Of a DNA stretch of 64,000 nt, positions 9,530 to 18,069 are shown one piece after another. Positions within the stretch are counted from its first letter, which is position 1; each line of letters opens with the position of its first letter. Made by a program: the position numbers and the translations under genes. The stretch spans positions 3,827,501-3,891,500 of the forward strand of contig NZ_CP034683.1 in the NCBI RefSeq assembly GCF_003990335.1. Direction: 5' to 3'. The DNA is from Rheinheimera mangrovi. Lineage in GTDB: Bacteria > Pseudomonadota > Gammaproteobacteria > Enterobacterales > Alteromonadaceae. Under the pieces are notes generated by a model, which worked only from the letters and a program-made list of their open reading frames with translations, made no database searches and was not told where the DNA came from.

Positions 9530-9559
9530 CAACGCCTTTAGCGGCGTTGGTAACTCCAG
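9521..9559. terminator. Palindrome covering both convergent stop codons, probable bidirectional terminator
   Basis: CTGGAGTAACAACGCC and GGCGTTGGTAACTCCAG form a nearly perfect long inverted repeat around the loop TTTAGC. The HD-GYP stop (9527-9529) and the gspB stop (9538-9540) both fall inside it. There is no long T tract, so the termination role is inferred. Confidence 0.5.
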
Positions 9560-10356
9560 TCTGCTAATGCTTCGACACTAAACTGCACCTGATTAAACTG
9601 CAGTACAACGTATTGCGGCAATATTTCTTTCACCTGAATATCAGCTGTAACCCACTGACCTTGTTGCAAGTCTTTGCCATTCACTTTGATCCAACGTTGT
9701 TTGGCATCAGTAGCATAGACGTGAGCTTCAAAGCGCAATGAAGGTAACTGGCGCTGCATTAAGTCATCCAGTTGATTAATATCCTGTGCCGGTACATCAT
9801 GATAGTTAATTTCTTGTTTGCGTTGCTGTGGGCTATCTGCCGCCGCCAAAGCGGATTCAAATTTATCACGCAGCTCAGCCGATACATCGGATTGCTCCAG
9901 CTCTGCTGCTGGTAATAATTCGTCGACCGGGGTCAATTCTTCTGCTGTATCCGCTTCCTGCATTTGTTCAAAATCAACAAAGTCTTCATCTGTCGAGCGG
10001 CCTAACACTTTCTCACCACGTTTGGCCGATACCACCAATTGCGGCTCATCTTCCGGCACGGCTTCCAGTTGCACAGGCTCTGCTGGCTTTAATAAATCAG
10101 CCGCCAGTTGCAGTTCCATCGCAATATCTGCGGCGTTAGCAACAGCAGGAGCAGCCTGAACCGGGGCAACCACCACAGCAGATTCTGGCTGTTTTTTATC
10201 AAACTGATACTGACCAATAAAGAAGCCCAGTACTAAACCTAAAACCACTAACAAAGTTAAAGCCACAATACGCCAACCAGGGCCTGAGGCAGTTTTTACT
10301 GCCGCCACTGGCACTTGCTGTTGTTGCTTTAACGCATCCATTAATAACGACATCAA
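9538..10356 (-). CDS. gspB: General secretion pathway protein B (ExeB/GspB-like)
   Basis: The 272-aa product has a short cytoplasmic N-terminus (MSLLMDALKQ), one membrane helix (about residues 28-48) and a long acidic, alanine-rich periplasmic linker. A C-terminal domain of about 75 residues matches the type II secretion system B domain (RFEAHVYATDAKQRWIKVNG). GspB pairs with GspA to insert the secretin through the peptidoglycan in Aeromonas and Vibrio relatives. The gene starts 6 bp after the gspA-like stop, so they form an operon. No other type II secretion genes are in the window. A second in-frame ATG follows immediately, so the true start could be codon 2. Confidence 0.8.
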   Translation of the reverse strand: MMSLLMDALKQQQQVPVAAVKTASGPGWRIVALTLLVVLGLVLGFFIGQYQFDKKQPESAVVVAPVQAAPAVANAADIAMELQLAADLLKPAEPVQLEAVPEDEPQLVVSAKRGEKVLGRSTDEDFVDFEQMQEADTAEELTPVDELLPAAELEQSDVSAELRDKFESALAAADSPQQRKQEINYHDVPAQDINQLDDLMQRQLPSLRFEAHVYATDAKQRWIKVNGKDLQQGQWVTADIQVKEILPQYVVLQFNQVQFSVEALADWSYQRR

Positions 10357-10362
10357 GAGTTC

Positions 10363-11271
10363 CTACCAAATAAGTGCAGACAGCCCTGCACCAACACCTA
10401 AGGCCACTAGGGTGAACACAGGCCATAACCAGACAGGCCAGGCGGCTTTGTCCTGTTGAGGTTTAATCGCCAGCACTTCTGAAGCAGCCTGATTAACCAG
10501 ACCTGCGTCAATTAACGCCTTTTGCTGACTATAACCCCCTAACAAAGCGCGGTCGCAGATTAAATTGAGTAGGCGTGGAATACCACCTGATAATTGAAAT
10601 AATTTTTTTACCGCAGAAGAAGTAAACACAGGACGGCTGCAACCAGCGACCTGTAAACGGTAACTGATGTACTGCTGCACTTCCTGCTCGGTCAAAGGCA
10701 TTAAGTGATAACGGGCCGTGATCCGCTGTGCCAGCTGACGCAAATCCTGACGTTGTAACAACTGCTGTAATTCGGGCTGACCTATTAAAATCACCTGCAG
10801 CAGTTTTTTAGTATTGGTTTCCAGATTGGTTAACAGCCGCAATTGTTCCAGCACGGCTGGCTGCAAATGCTGGGCTTCGTCGATAATCAGAATAGTATTC
10901 TTACTGGCCTGATGGTTTTTCATCAAACGATTGGTAATTTTGTCGGTCAGCATTTTTAAGCTGGCGTCGGATTTCTTATAGCGGATTTTTAGCTGGTCAC
11001 AAATAGCCGCCAATAACTCAAGCTCGTTTAAGGTTGGATTGAGGATAAAAGCCACTTCGGTTTGATCCGTCAGTTCCTGCAATAAACAACGGGAGACTGT
11101 AGTTTTACCTGTCCCAACTTCACCTGTTAACAACACAAAACCACCGGCTTCACCTAAACCGTAACGCAAATGCGCCAGAGCTTCGGCGTGACGAGGACTT
11201 AAAAATAGAAAGTCAGGGTTAGGCGCTATGGAAAAAGGCTGACTGGTTAAACCGAAAAATCCGGTGTACAT
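10363..11271 (-). CDS. gspA: ExeA/GspA-like AAA ATPase
   Basis: The 302-aa AAA ATPase begins with the family's MYTGFFGLTSQPFSIAPNP segment. Walker A (GEVGTGKTT, about residues 46-54) and Walker B (ILIIDEAQHL, about 126-135) are intact. A C-terminal membrane helix (about 280-300) is the last element. Full-length ExeA proteins continue with a periplasmic peptidoglycan-binding domain, which is absent here, so this is a short version. Together with gspB it should couple ATP hydrolysis to secretin assembly, though the short form may serve another envelope machine. The identity as an ExeA-type ATPase is firm; the symbol is less so. Confidence 0.8.
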   Translation of the reverse strand: MYTGFFGLTSQPFSIAPNPDFLFLSPRHAEALAHLRYGLGEAGGFVLLTGEVGTGKTTVSRCLLQELTDQTEVAFILNPTLNELELLAAICDQLKIRYKKSDASLKMLTDKITNRLMKNHQASKNTILIIDEAQHLQPAVLEQLRLLTNLETNTKKLLQVILIGQPELQQLLQRQDLRQLAQRITARYHLMPLTEQEVQQYISYRLQVAGCSRPVFTSSAVKKLFQLSGGIPRLLNLICDRALLGGYSQQKALIDAGLVNQAASEVLAIKPQQDKAAWPVWLWPVFTLVALGVGAGLSALIW

Positions 11272-11316
11272 AAGCTTCCCGCTGCTGAGTTAGGGCGACA
11301 ATTGTAAGCAAGGCGT

Positions 11317-11322
11317 TATAAT
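11317..11322 (+). promoter_or_regulatory. Candidate -10 element of cca
   Basis: A perfect TATAAT lies 27 bp before the preferred TTG start. No good -35 is seen at 17 bp, so this is tentative. Confidence 0.3.
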
Positions 11323-11349
11323 GGCAAAAAAATGATAGGTGTGAAAGCT

Positions 11350-12594
11350 TTGAAAATTTATCTTGTAGGCGGCGCTGTGCGCGACGAGCTGCTGGGTTAC
11401 CCGGCTTTAGATAAAGACTGGCTGGTGGTCGGTGCTACCCCCGAACAATTGTTGGCCTTGGGTTATCAGGCTGTGGGTAAGGATTTCCCGGTGTTTTTGC
11501 ATCCCAAAACCAAACAGGAATACGCTTTGGCCCGCACCGAACGCAAACAAGGCCAGGGCTACACTGGCTTTGCCTGTTATTTTGCAGAGGACGTCACCTT
11601 AGAGCAGGATTTGCAGCGTCGTGACCTAACCATCAATGCGATAGCCAAAGATGATGCAGGCCAGCTGCATGACCCCTATGGCGGTATTGCTGATCTGAAC
11701 GCCAAGGTTCTGCGTCATGTCTCCCCTGCTTTTAGTGAAGACCCACTGCGGGTATTAAGAGTTGCCCGTTTTTATGCCCGTTATTTTCATAAGGGTTTTA
11801 CTGTAGCCGCTGAAACTTTGCAGCTCATGGCAGAACTGAGCCAGAGCGGAGAGCTGCAGCATTTAACAGCAGAGCGGGTCTGGCAGGAAACAGCCCGCGC
11901 TTTAACGGAACAAGACCCACAAGCTTATTTTGAATTGCTGCACAGCTGCGGTGCATTAAAAGTATTGATGCCAGAACTGGATCAGCTGTGGGGAGTACCC
12001 AACCCGCCACAGTGGCATCCGGAAATAGACACCGGTATGCACTGCATGCTCGTACTGAAACAAGCGGCGTTATTGTCTGACAGATTGGATGTGCGTTTTG
12101 CCGCACTTTGTCATGATCTGGGTAAAGGCATTACCGACCCGGCTTTATGGCCCAAACATCATGGTCACGAACATACAGGTTTGCCTTTGGTGCATCAGCT
12201 TTGCAGCCGTATTCGTGTACCCAACGACTGTCGTGATTTGGCATTGTTGGCCTGTGAGTATCATCAGTTGCTGCACAAAGCTTTTGAGCTTCGCCCTGCC
12301 ACAGTACAAAAGCTATTTGATGGCATAGATTTATGGCGTAAACCTGAACGTCTGGATTTATTGCTACTCTGTGCCATAGCGGATTTACGAGGTCGTACCG
12401 GCTTTGAACAGGCTGCTTATCCGCAAGCAGATTATTTACGTCAGCTTGCAGTAGCAGCTCGTGCTATTGATGTGAAGGCTATAGTTGCTTTGGGTTTAAA
12501 AGGTGAGGCTATTAAACTGGAAGTTGCTAAGGCACGGCTTGAAGCCATTAACACCGCTAAACAACAGTGGCAGGAGCTGCATCCGGCCAGTTAA
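11350..12594 (+). CDS. cca: CCA-adding tRNA nucleotidyltransferase
   Basis: This enzyme adds or repairs the 3' CCA of tRNAs. The product begins [15 protein letters not shown], continues with the metal-binding DKDW and the [10 protein letters not shown] motif (about residues 97-106), and carries a C-terminal HD domain ([12 protein letters not shown], about 248-259). This is the layout of the E. coli-type bifunctional Cca (about 412 aa). I chose TTG 11350 because it matches the family N-terminus and has AGGTG about 9 nt upstream. GTG 11341 and ATG 11332 are in frame but have no ribosome-binding site. The 3' end overlaps the convergent folK by 38 bp. Confidence 0.93.
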   Translation: MKIYLVGGAVRDELLGYPALDKDWLVVGATPEQLLALGYQAVGKDFPVFLHPKTKQEYALARTERKQGQGYTGFACYFAEDVTLEQDLQRRDLTINAIAKDDAGQLHDPYGGIADLNAKVLRHVSPAFSEDPLRVLRVARFYARYFHKGFTVAAETLQLMAELSQSGELQHLTAERVWQETARALTEQDPQAYFELLHSCGALKVLMPELDQLWGVPNPPQWHPEIDTGMHCMLVLKQAALLSDRLDVRFAALCHDLGKGITDPALWPKHHGHEHTGLPLVHQLCSRIRVPNDCRDLALLACEYHQLLHKAFELRPATVQKLFDGIDLWRKPERLDLLLLCAIADLRGRTGFEQAAYPQADYLRQLAVAARAIDVKAIVALGLKGEAIKLEVAKARLEAINTAKQQWQELHPAS

Positions 12595-13066
12595 AAGCCA
12601 CTTGCCACAGCTTTTGTGGCACTTGATAGTTTTGCCACATCTGCTGATAGTTTTGGCCTGTCAGCGGATGGATTTGCTCTGGCGCCAATTCGGATAAAGG
12701 CAACAATACAAAAGCATTTTTAGTAATTTCGTCCCGCGGTAATTCAACAGGTTCTTTGCACACGAGCTGATCGTAAGTCAGCAAATCCAGATCCAGTCGT
12801 TTGCCACAAAACTTAGGCGATTTCGCAGGCCGGCCATATTTTTGTTCTATCGCTTTAAAAGCAGCCACACAATCGGCTACAGATAAATGGGTGTTGGCTT
12901 CAGCCACCAGATTATAAAACGCATCACCATCAAAACCCACAGCTTCACTTTCATACACAGCAGAGCAGCGAATTTCACCGAATAACGCAGACAGCTCAAG
13001 ATAAGCGGCGCTGATATGTACATCACGCTCTATATTGCTGCCAATACTGATATAAATCAGCGCCAT
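12557..13066 (-). CDS. folK: 2-amino-4-hydroxy-6-hydroxymethyldihydropteridine pyrophosphokinase
   Basis: The 169-aa FolK transfers pyrophosphate from ATP to the pterin alcohol in folate synthesis. It has the N-terminal [10 protein letters not shown] motif, the family block [11 protein letters not shown] (about residues 89-99) and [21 protein letters not shown]. The start overlaps the folB stop by one base (TAATG), indicating translational coupling. Its last 12 codons and stop lie antisense to the end of cca. Confidence 0.95.
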   Translation of the reverse strand: MALIYISIGSNIERDVHISAAYLELSALFGEIRCSAVYESEAVGFDGDAFYNLVAEANTHLSVADCVAAFKAIEQKYGRPAKSPKFCGKRLDLDLLTYDQLVCKEPVELPRDEITKNAFVLLPLSELAPEQIHPLTGQNYQQMWQNYQVPQKLWQVAFNWPDAAPATVV

Positions 13067-13419
13067 TACCAGCTTCCACGCGATATAGACACACCAACAC
13101 TGGCAGCAGCTGGCACAGCAGCAGGCTTAGCAATAGTCACTTTTACCGCTTTAGTCGGGAATTTTTCCAGCACCATAGCTGCTACTTTTTCAGCCACAGT
13201 TTCAATTAATTCGTGAGGTTGCTGGCAAAGCTCTGCAATGGCAGTACAAACGGCGCTGTAATCGAGGGTGTATTGCAAATCATCAGTGGCCGCGGCCTGA
13301 CGGATATCTGTTGCCAGCTCCAAATCAAACTCCAGTGTCTGCTGTATGGCTTTTTCCCAGTCATACACACCTATTACCGTCTGAACCTTGAACTGTTTGA
13401 TAAAAACTATATCCGTCAT
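13066..13419 (-). CDS. folB: Dihydroneopterin aldolase
   Basis: The 117-aa product begins with the family motif IVFIKQFKVQTVIGVYDWEK. It also has LDYSAVCTAI, the catalytic-region ELIETVAEKVA (about residues 74-84) and VTIAKPAAVPAAASVGVSI. FolB cleaves or epimerises dihydroneopterin one step before FolK. It heads a folB-folK pair that is divergent from plsY, an arrangement common in gammaproteobacteria. Confidence 0.94.
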   Translation of the reverse strand: MTDIVFIKQFKVQTVIGVYDWEKAIQQTLEFDLELATDIRQAAATDDLQYTLDYSAVCTAIAELCQQPHELIETVAEKVAAMVLEKFPTKAVKVTIAKPAAVPAAASVGVSISRGSW

Positions 13420-13556
13420 AGATTTCCGCTTTTGTTAAAGACTTGTTTCAGGTAGGCTGGTCGGATAGGCAAAAATTAAAAAAGCCTATACTCTGAACGC
13501 CTTATTAAACAGGACGCGATTTTAGCGCACTTTGCCGGACTGAGGAACCTTAATCC

Positions 13557-14180
13557 ATGACCGTCACTATAGCGATTTTGATGCTGCTCGCTTATTTAAG
13601 CGGCTCAATCTCGTCTGCCATTCTGGTCAGTCGCATATTCAGGCTGCCCGATCCGCGTACTCATGGTTCATGTAATCCGGGCGCAACTAACGTATTGCGT
13701 TTAGGTGGCGCTGTTCCAGCATCTATGGTGCTAGTATTTGATGTGCTCAAAGGCACTATTCCTGTTTGGGGTTCTTATTTTTTAGGCATTGAAGCCTTTT
13801 ATCTGGGCATGATTGCGGTCTGCGCCTGCTTGGGTCATATATTCCCCATATTTTTTGGCTTTAAAGGCGGTAAAGCTGTCGCCACAGCTTTTGGCAGTAT
13901 GATGCCTATAGGCCTGGATTTAGCTGGTTTACTGATTTCTACCTGGATGATGCTGGTAGGTGCCACAGGCTACTCGTCACTGGCTGCTATTGTCACTGTG
14001 GGCCTTGCGCCCATTTTCACCTGGTTTATCAAACCTCTGTATACCATCCCCGTGTCTATGCTGAGCCTGCTGATTATTATCCGCCACAAAGACAATATCA
14101 TCAGGCTCTGGAACAATCAGGAAACTAAGGTTTGGCATAAAAACCGCAAAACCAAACCAGAGGATCCTGAACAGGAATAA
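13557..14180 (+). CDS. plsY: Glycerol-3-phosphate acyltransferase PlsY
   Basis: The 207-aa integral membrane enzyme acylates glycerol-3-phosphate with acyl phosphate, the first step of phospholipid synthesis. The conserved blocks are present: [32 protein letters not shown] (about residues 37-48) and [18 protein letters not shown] (about 92-109). Five hydrophobic segments can be seen. The C-terminal tail is long and basic, then acidic. Its stop codon directly abuts the tsaD stop with no base between them. It is divergent from folB. Confidence 0.95.
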   Translation: MTVTIAILMLLAYLSGSISSAILVSRIFRLPDPRTHGSCNPGATNVLRLGGAVPASMVLVFDVLKGTIPVWGSYFLGIEAFYLGMIAVCACLGHIFPIFFGFKGGKAVATAFGSMMPIGLDLAGLLISTWMMLVGATGYSSLAAIVTVGLAPIFTWFIKPLYTIPVSMLSLLIIIRHKDNIIRLWNNQETKVWHKNRKTKPEDPEQE

Positions 14181-15194
14181 TTAAAGTGCTGGTAATTGCT
14201 CCATAGGCCAACGTGGGGTCACGCCTATGGTTAAATCCTGCTGCTGTCCTGCTTTTAAACGTTGAAAGCCAGCAAAAGCGATCATAGCGCCATTGTCGGT
14301 GCAGAATTCTTTACGTGGGTAATAGACTTCACCTTTTAAGCTTTTCAATAAAACTTCCAGCTGTTCACGTAACGAGGTATTGGCGCTAACGCCTCCTGCC
14401 ACCACTAAACGTTTTAAGCGCTGCTCTTTCAAAGCACGGCGACACTTTAATACCAATGTATCGACCACGGCTTGCTGAAAGGAAGCCGCTATATCAGCCT
14501 GTACTTCAGGGCTTTTTCCTTCGGCTGCAATCACATTAGCAGCAGCAGTTTTTAAGCCACTGAAACTGAAATTCAAACCTGGTCTGTCAGTCATAGGACG
14601 CGGAAAGGCATATTTATCGGCCTGCCCTTGGGTGGCTAATTTGGCAAGTAAAGGCCCGCCAGGATAATCCAGCCCCATTAATTTAGCCGTTTTATCAAAA
14701 GCTTCACCTGCGGCATCATCGACAGATTCGCCCAATAACTGGTATTGCCCAATGCCATCCACCCTAACTAACTGGGTATGACCGCCTGAGACTAACAACG
14801 CGATAAAAGGAAACTCCGGTGGGTTCTCTTCCAGCATAGGCGCCAGTAAATGGCCTTCCATATGATGCACAGCCAGTGCTGGTTTGCCCCAGGCAAAAGC
14901 TAAACTGCGCCCTATTGAAGCGCCTACTAACAAGGCTCCGGCTAAACCTGGGCCTGCTGTATAAGCAACACCATCTATGTCAGATGCCTGACACCCGGCT
15001 TCTTTTAACGCTTGTTGAATTAAAGGTAATGTTTTTCGGATATGGTCGCGTGAGGCCAGTTCAGGCACTACACCGCCATAATCAGCATGCAAAGGGATCT
15101 GGCTGTATAACACATGACTTAGCAGACCCCGCTCTTCGTCGTATACAGCGATGCCGGTTTCATCACACGATGTTTCTATGCCAAGTACTCGCAT
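14181..15194 (-). CDS. tsaD: tRNA N6-threonylcarbamoyladenosine transferase TsaD
   Basis: The 337-aa product begins with [19 protein letters not shown] and carries the iron-ligand HHMEGH motif (about residues 110-115), [10 protein letters not shown] and [12 protein letters not shown]. TsaD makes the t6A37 modification of ANN-decoding tRNAs together with TsaB, TsaE and TsaC. It is divergent from rpsU, the classic start of the macromolecular synthesis operon. Confidence 0.97.
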   Translation of the reverse strand: MRVLGIETSCDETGIAVYDEERGLLSHVLYSQIPLHADYGGVVPELASRDHIRKTLPLIQQALKEAGCQASDIDGVAYTAGPGLAGALLVGASIGRSLAFAWGKPALAVHHMEGHLLAPMLEENPPEFPFIALLVSGGHTQLVRVDGIGQYQLLGESVDDAAGEAFDKTAKLMGLDYPGGPLLAKLATQGQADKYAFPRPMTDRPGLNFSFSGLKTAAANVIAAEGKSPEVQADIAASFQQAVVDTLVLKCRRALKEQRLKRLVVAGGVSANTSLREQLEVLLKSLKGEVYYPRKEFCTDNGAMIAFAGFQRLKAGQQQDLTIGVTPRWPMEQLPAL

Positions 15195-15271
15195 TTTTCT
15201 CCCCTTACCTATATGCTACGCGGCGAATTGTACTGGGATCCGAGCATCATCACCAGTACAACACTTATTGC

Positions 15272-15301
15272 TTTACATTGGGGCTGGCTTTTGAGTAAAA
15301 T
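15272..15301 (+). promoter_or_regulatory. Candidate sigma-70 promoter of rpsU
   Basis: TTTACA (15272-15277) and TAAAAT (15296-15301) are 18 bp apart and 62 bp before the rpsU start. Confidence 0.45.
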
Positions 15302-15363
15302 GCCGCACCATTTTTAATCGTATTGGTTAGACACTAACCAGAGTTGACCGAGGTGAGAATTTA

Positions 15364-15579
15364 ATGCCTGTTGTTAAAGTAAAAGAAAACGAACCATTTG
15401 ACGTAGCTTTACGTCGTTTCAAGCGCTCTTGTGAAAAAGCTGGCGTATTAGCAGATGTGCGCGCTAAAGAGTTTTTCGAGAAGCCAACTTGGGTTCGTAA
15501 GCGTAAGAAAGCTGCCGCTGTTAAGCGTCACATGAAAAAGCTTTCTCGCGAAAACGCTCGTCGTATCAAGCTTTACTAA
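15364..15579 (+). CDS. rpsU: 30S ribosomal protein S21
   Basis: A 71-aa basic protein, [27 protein letters not shown]..., identical in length and layout to E. coli S21. It binds the small-subunit platform near the anti-Shine-Dalgarno region. It is the first gene of rpsU-yqeY-dnaG-rpoD. Confidence 0.98.
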   Translation: MPVVKVKENEPFDVALRRFKRSCEKAGVLADVRAKEFFEKPTWVRKRKKAAAVKRHMKKLSRENARRIKLY

Positions 15580-15595
15580 GATTATTGCCTGACCT

Positions 15596-16039
15596 ATGGC
15601 ATTGTTAGAACAGCTGCAAGTAGCACAAAAAGACGCAATGCGTGCCAAAGACAAATTGCGTCTCGGCACTATTCGTTTAGCTTTAGCTGAAATCAAACAA
15701 CGTCAAATTGATTCGCAGATGGTGCCTGATGACGCCAATATTCTTCCTGTGTTGACCAAAATGGTAAAACAGCGGAAAGAGTCTGCCAGTCAGTACAGTG
15801 CAGCAGGTCGGCAAGATTTAGCTGATATTGAATTAGCAGAAATCGTAATCGTAGAACAGTTTTTGCCACAAGCCTTATCTCAGGCCGAGCTGAATGATTT
15901 AGTGCAACAAGCTATTACTGCTGTTGCAGCCTGTGGAATGCAGGACATGGCGAAAGTCATGGCCCACTTAAAACCACAGGTTCAAGGCCGTACTGATATG
16001 GCCGTTTTAAGTCAGGTTATTAAAGCTCGTTTGAGTTAA
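15596..16039 (+). CDS. GatB/YqeY-domain protein
   Basis: The 147-aa YqeY-family protein (MALLEQLQVAQKDAMRAKDKLRLGTIRLALAEIKQ...) resembles the tail domain of the GatB amidotransferase subunit. Its cellular role is unsettled, possibly tRNA-related. It sits 16 bp after rpsU and before dnaG, a conserved neighbourhood in this group of bacteria. A terminator-like hairpin follows. Confidence 0.9.
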   Translation: MALLEQLQVAQKDAMRAKDKLRLGTIRLALAEIKQRQIDSQMVPDDANILPVLTKMVKQRKESASQYSAAGRQDLADIELAEIVIVEQFLPQALSQAELNDLVQQAITAVAACGMQDMAKVMAHLKPQVQGRTDMAVLSQVIKARLS

Positions 16040-16061
16040 GCTTCTAGCTGAACTACTGCAC

Positions 16062-16090
16062 GCCGTGCCTCTAGCACGGCTTGTCTTTTT
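16062..16090 (+). terminator. Terminator after yqeY
   Basis: GCCGTGC-ctcta-GCACGGC is followed by TTGTCTTTTT. It partly separates rpsU-yqeY from dnaG-rpoD. Confidence 0.75.
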
Positions 16091-16093
16091 CTG

Positions 16094-16220
16094 TATACCC
16101 GTCGTACTTGAAGCTGCAGCTTTGTTGACTGCGCTCATTCGCCCCAGTCACATAGTGTATCTATGCTCTTGGGTCTCACGAGCTTGTCGCCTCCCTGCAA
16201 CGTCAAGTTGCTTGGGTATA
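16094..16220. repeat. ERIC-like (IRU) intergenic repeat, about 127 bp
   Basis: The element runs from TATACCC to GGGTATA and has the ERIC features: outer arms TACTTGAAGCTGCAG and CTGCAACGTCAAGTTG, the inner TTGTTGACTGCGCTCATTCG, CCCAGTCACATAGTG, and a central ATCTATGCTCTTGGG. The length equals the 126-127 bp ERIC unit of enterobacteria, vibrios and relatives. It ends 21 bp before the preferred dnaG start and within the dnaG leader. Confidence 0.85.
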
Positions 16221-16241
16221 TATCAGTAGATGAGGAAAAAG

Positions 16242-17966
16242 GTGGCAGGACAAATCCCCAGACACTTTATCGACGACTTATTAGCTCGTACAGATATAGT
16301 GGAACTGATTGATCACAGAGTTCCGTTAAAAAAAGCCGGTAAGAATTACCAGGCTTGTTGCCCTTTCCATAACGAAAAATCCCCTTCTTTTACCGTAAGT
16401 AGCGACAAACAGTTTTATCATTGCTTTGGTTGTGGAGCTCACGGCAATGCCATCAGTTTTATGATGGCGTACGAACAGCTTGAATTTGTAGAAGCTATTG
16501 AAGAACTGGCGAAGCAACACCATTTAGAGATACCACGCGAACAAGGCAGTGGTAAGCAGTATCCGCAGGCTCAGGCCGACGATTACAGTCAGATGCAAAA
16601 AGCGGCAGATTTGTATCAGCAACAGCTGAAACAACAGGTTCATGCTGCAACTTATTTGCACAAACGTGGTATTTCAGAAGCCACAGCAACAAAATACGGC
16701 ATAGGCTACGCGCCGGACAGCTGGGATTTTGTATTAAAGCAGTTAGGCGCTTCACGTTCAGCCCGTGATCAGCTGTTTGAAATTAAACTGATCAGCCGCA
16801 ATGATCAGGGCCGTGAATACGATTTTTTCCGTGACCGGCTGATGTTTCCGATCCGGGATAAACGCGGCAGAGTGATAGGTTTTGGCGGCAGAGTGATAGG
16901 TGAAGGTACGCCTAAGTATCTAAACTCTCCTGAGACCCGACTTTTCCATAAAGGCCGTGAACTTTATGGCTTATACGAAGCCAGACAAAGCCAGGATAGG
17001 CTGAATCGAGTGCTGATAGTTGAAGGTTATATGGACGTGGTGGGTCTGGCTGAGCAAGGAATATCTTTTGCCGTGGCTTGTTTAGGCACCGCCACGACCC
17101 CAGATCACATGCATACGTTATTCCGCCTGACCAGCACTGTCACTTGCTGTTATGACGGCGACAGAGCAGGCCGCGACGCCGCATGGCGAGCCTTACAAAG
17201 TGCCTTACCGCATTTAAAAGACGGCGTGGAACTGAATTTTGTCTTTTTACCGGACGGCGAAGACCCAGATTCACTGGTGCAAAAAGAAGGTAAAGATGCC
17301 TTTTTAAACCGTCTGGAACAGGCCATGCCTTTAGGTCAGTATTTATTTGACCATCTGGCCAAAGAGTTAGATTTAAACAGCGATGCCGGAAAATCTGCCT
17401 TATGGGTTAAAGGTAACGAGCTGATTAAACAAATTCCAAGTGAATTTTACCGCGATGCCTTGTTTGAAACTTTGGGATCGCTGGTTGGTAAATCGTCGCA
17501 GCAAAATACGGCGACCAGAAACCAGAACAAGGTGCAGAGCAAAGCGCCTGCGACCACAAAAATTACGCCGATGCGCCGGGCTATTGCGTTGTTGTTGCAA
17601 TACCCTGCCCTAGCCAAAGTGATGCCACTGGCTCCCGAATTGGCAGAAGCGAATTTACCTGGTATTCAGTTATTGCTGACAGTACAGGGCACTTTATTAG
17701 CTCAGCCTGAACTGACCACTGCACAATTGCTGGAACATTGGCGCGATACGCCTGAATACAACATATTGGTGAAACTGGCTTTATGGGACCATCAGGTTGC
17801 CGAAGAGCAGTTAACCAAAGAATTTCTGGATACTTTTAGGTCTATTGAAGATCAGTATCTGGGCCAACGTCTGGAAGAATTGCAACGCAAAGATACATTG
17901 CAGCAACTAACCACGGCGGAAAAACACGAATTTGTGTTGCTGTTAAAAGCTTTTAAAAGCAAATAA
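16242..17966 (+). CDS. dnaG: DNA primase DnaG
   Basis: From GTG 16242 the product is 574 aa and begins MAGQIPRHFIDDLLARTDIVELID, colinear with E. coli DnaG. The zinc finger CCPFHNEKSPSFTVSSDKQFYHCFGCG (about residues 39-65) is intact, as is the TOPRIM core with VEGYMDV and YDGDRAGRDAA. The C-terminal DnaB-binding region follows. The GTG start is preferred over ATG 16230 because the family begins with MAG and AGGA sits 8 nt upstream. It is preceded by the ERIC-like element and followed by rpoD. Confidence 0.97.
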   Translation: MAGQIPRHFIDDLLARTDIVELIDHRVPLKKAGKNYQACCPFHNEKSPSFTVSSDKQFYHCFGCGAHGNAISFMMAYEQLEFVEAIEELAKQHHLEIPREQGSGKQYPQAQADDYSQMQKAADLYQQQLKQQVHAATYLHKRGISEATATKYGIGYAPDSWDFVLKQLGASRSARDQLFEIKLISRNDQGREYDFFRDRLMFPIRDKRGRVIGFGGRVIGEGTPKYLNSPETRLFHKGRELYGLYEARQSQDRLNRVLIVEGYMDVVGLAEQGISFAVACLGTATTPDHMHTLFRLTSTVTCCYDGDRAGRDAAWRALQSALPHLKDGVELNFVFLPDGEDPDSLVQKEGKDAFLNRLEQAMPLGQYLFDHLAKELDLNSDAGKSALWVKGNELIKQIPSEFYRDALFETLGSLVGKSSQQNTATRNQNKVQSKAPATTKITPMRRAIALLLQYPALAKVMPLAPELAEANLPGIQLLLTVQGTLLAQPELTTAQLLEHWRDTPEYNILVKLALWDHQVAEEQLTKEFLDTFRSIEDQYLGQRLEELQRKDTLQQLTTAEKHEFVLLLKAFKSK

Positions 17967-18014
17967 CCGTGAGTAAGCCGTCATTGTGCGGTGGCTAGAA
18001 AAGCCGCGCTTTGT

Positions 18015-18020
18015 TATAAT
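18015..18020 (+). promoter_or_regulatory. Candidate -10 element upstream of rpoD
   Basis: A perfect TATAAT lies 50 bp before ATG 18070. The best -35 at 17 bp is TGGCTA, which is poor. It may serve as an internal rpoD promoter. Confidence 0.35.
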
Positions 18021-18069
18021 CGCTAATTCGCATTTTTGAACTAACTATTTGGGTGGAAGAACAGCCTCT

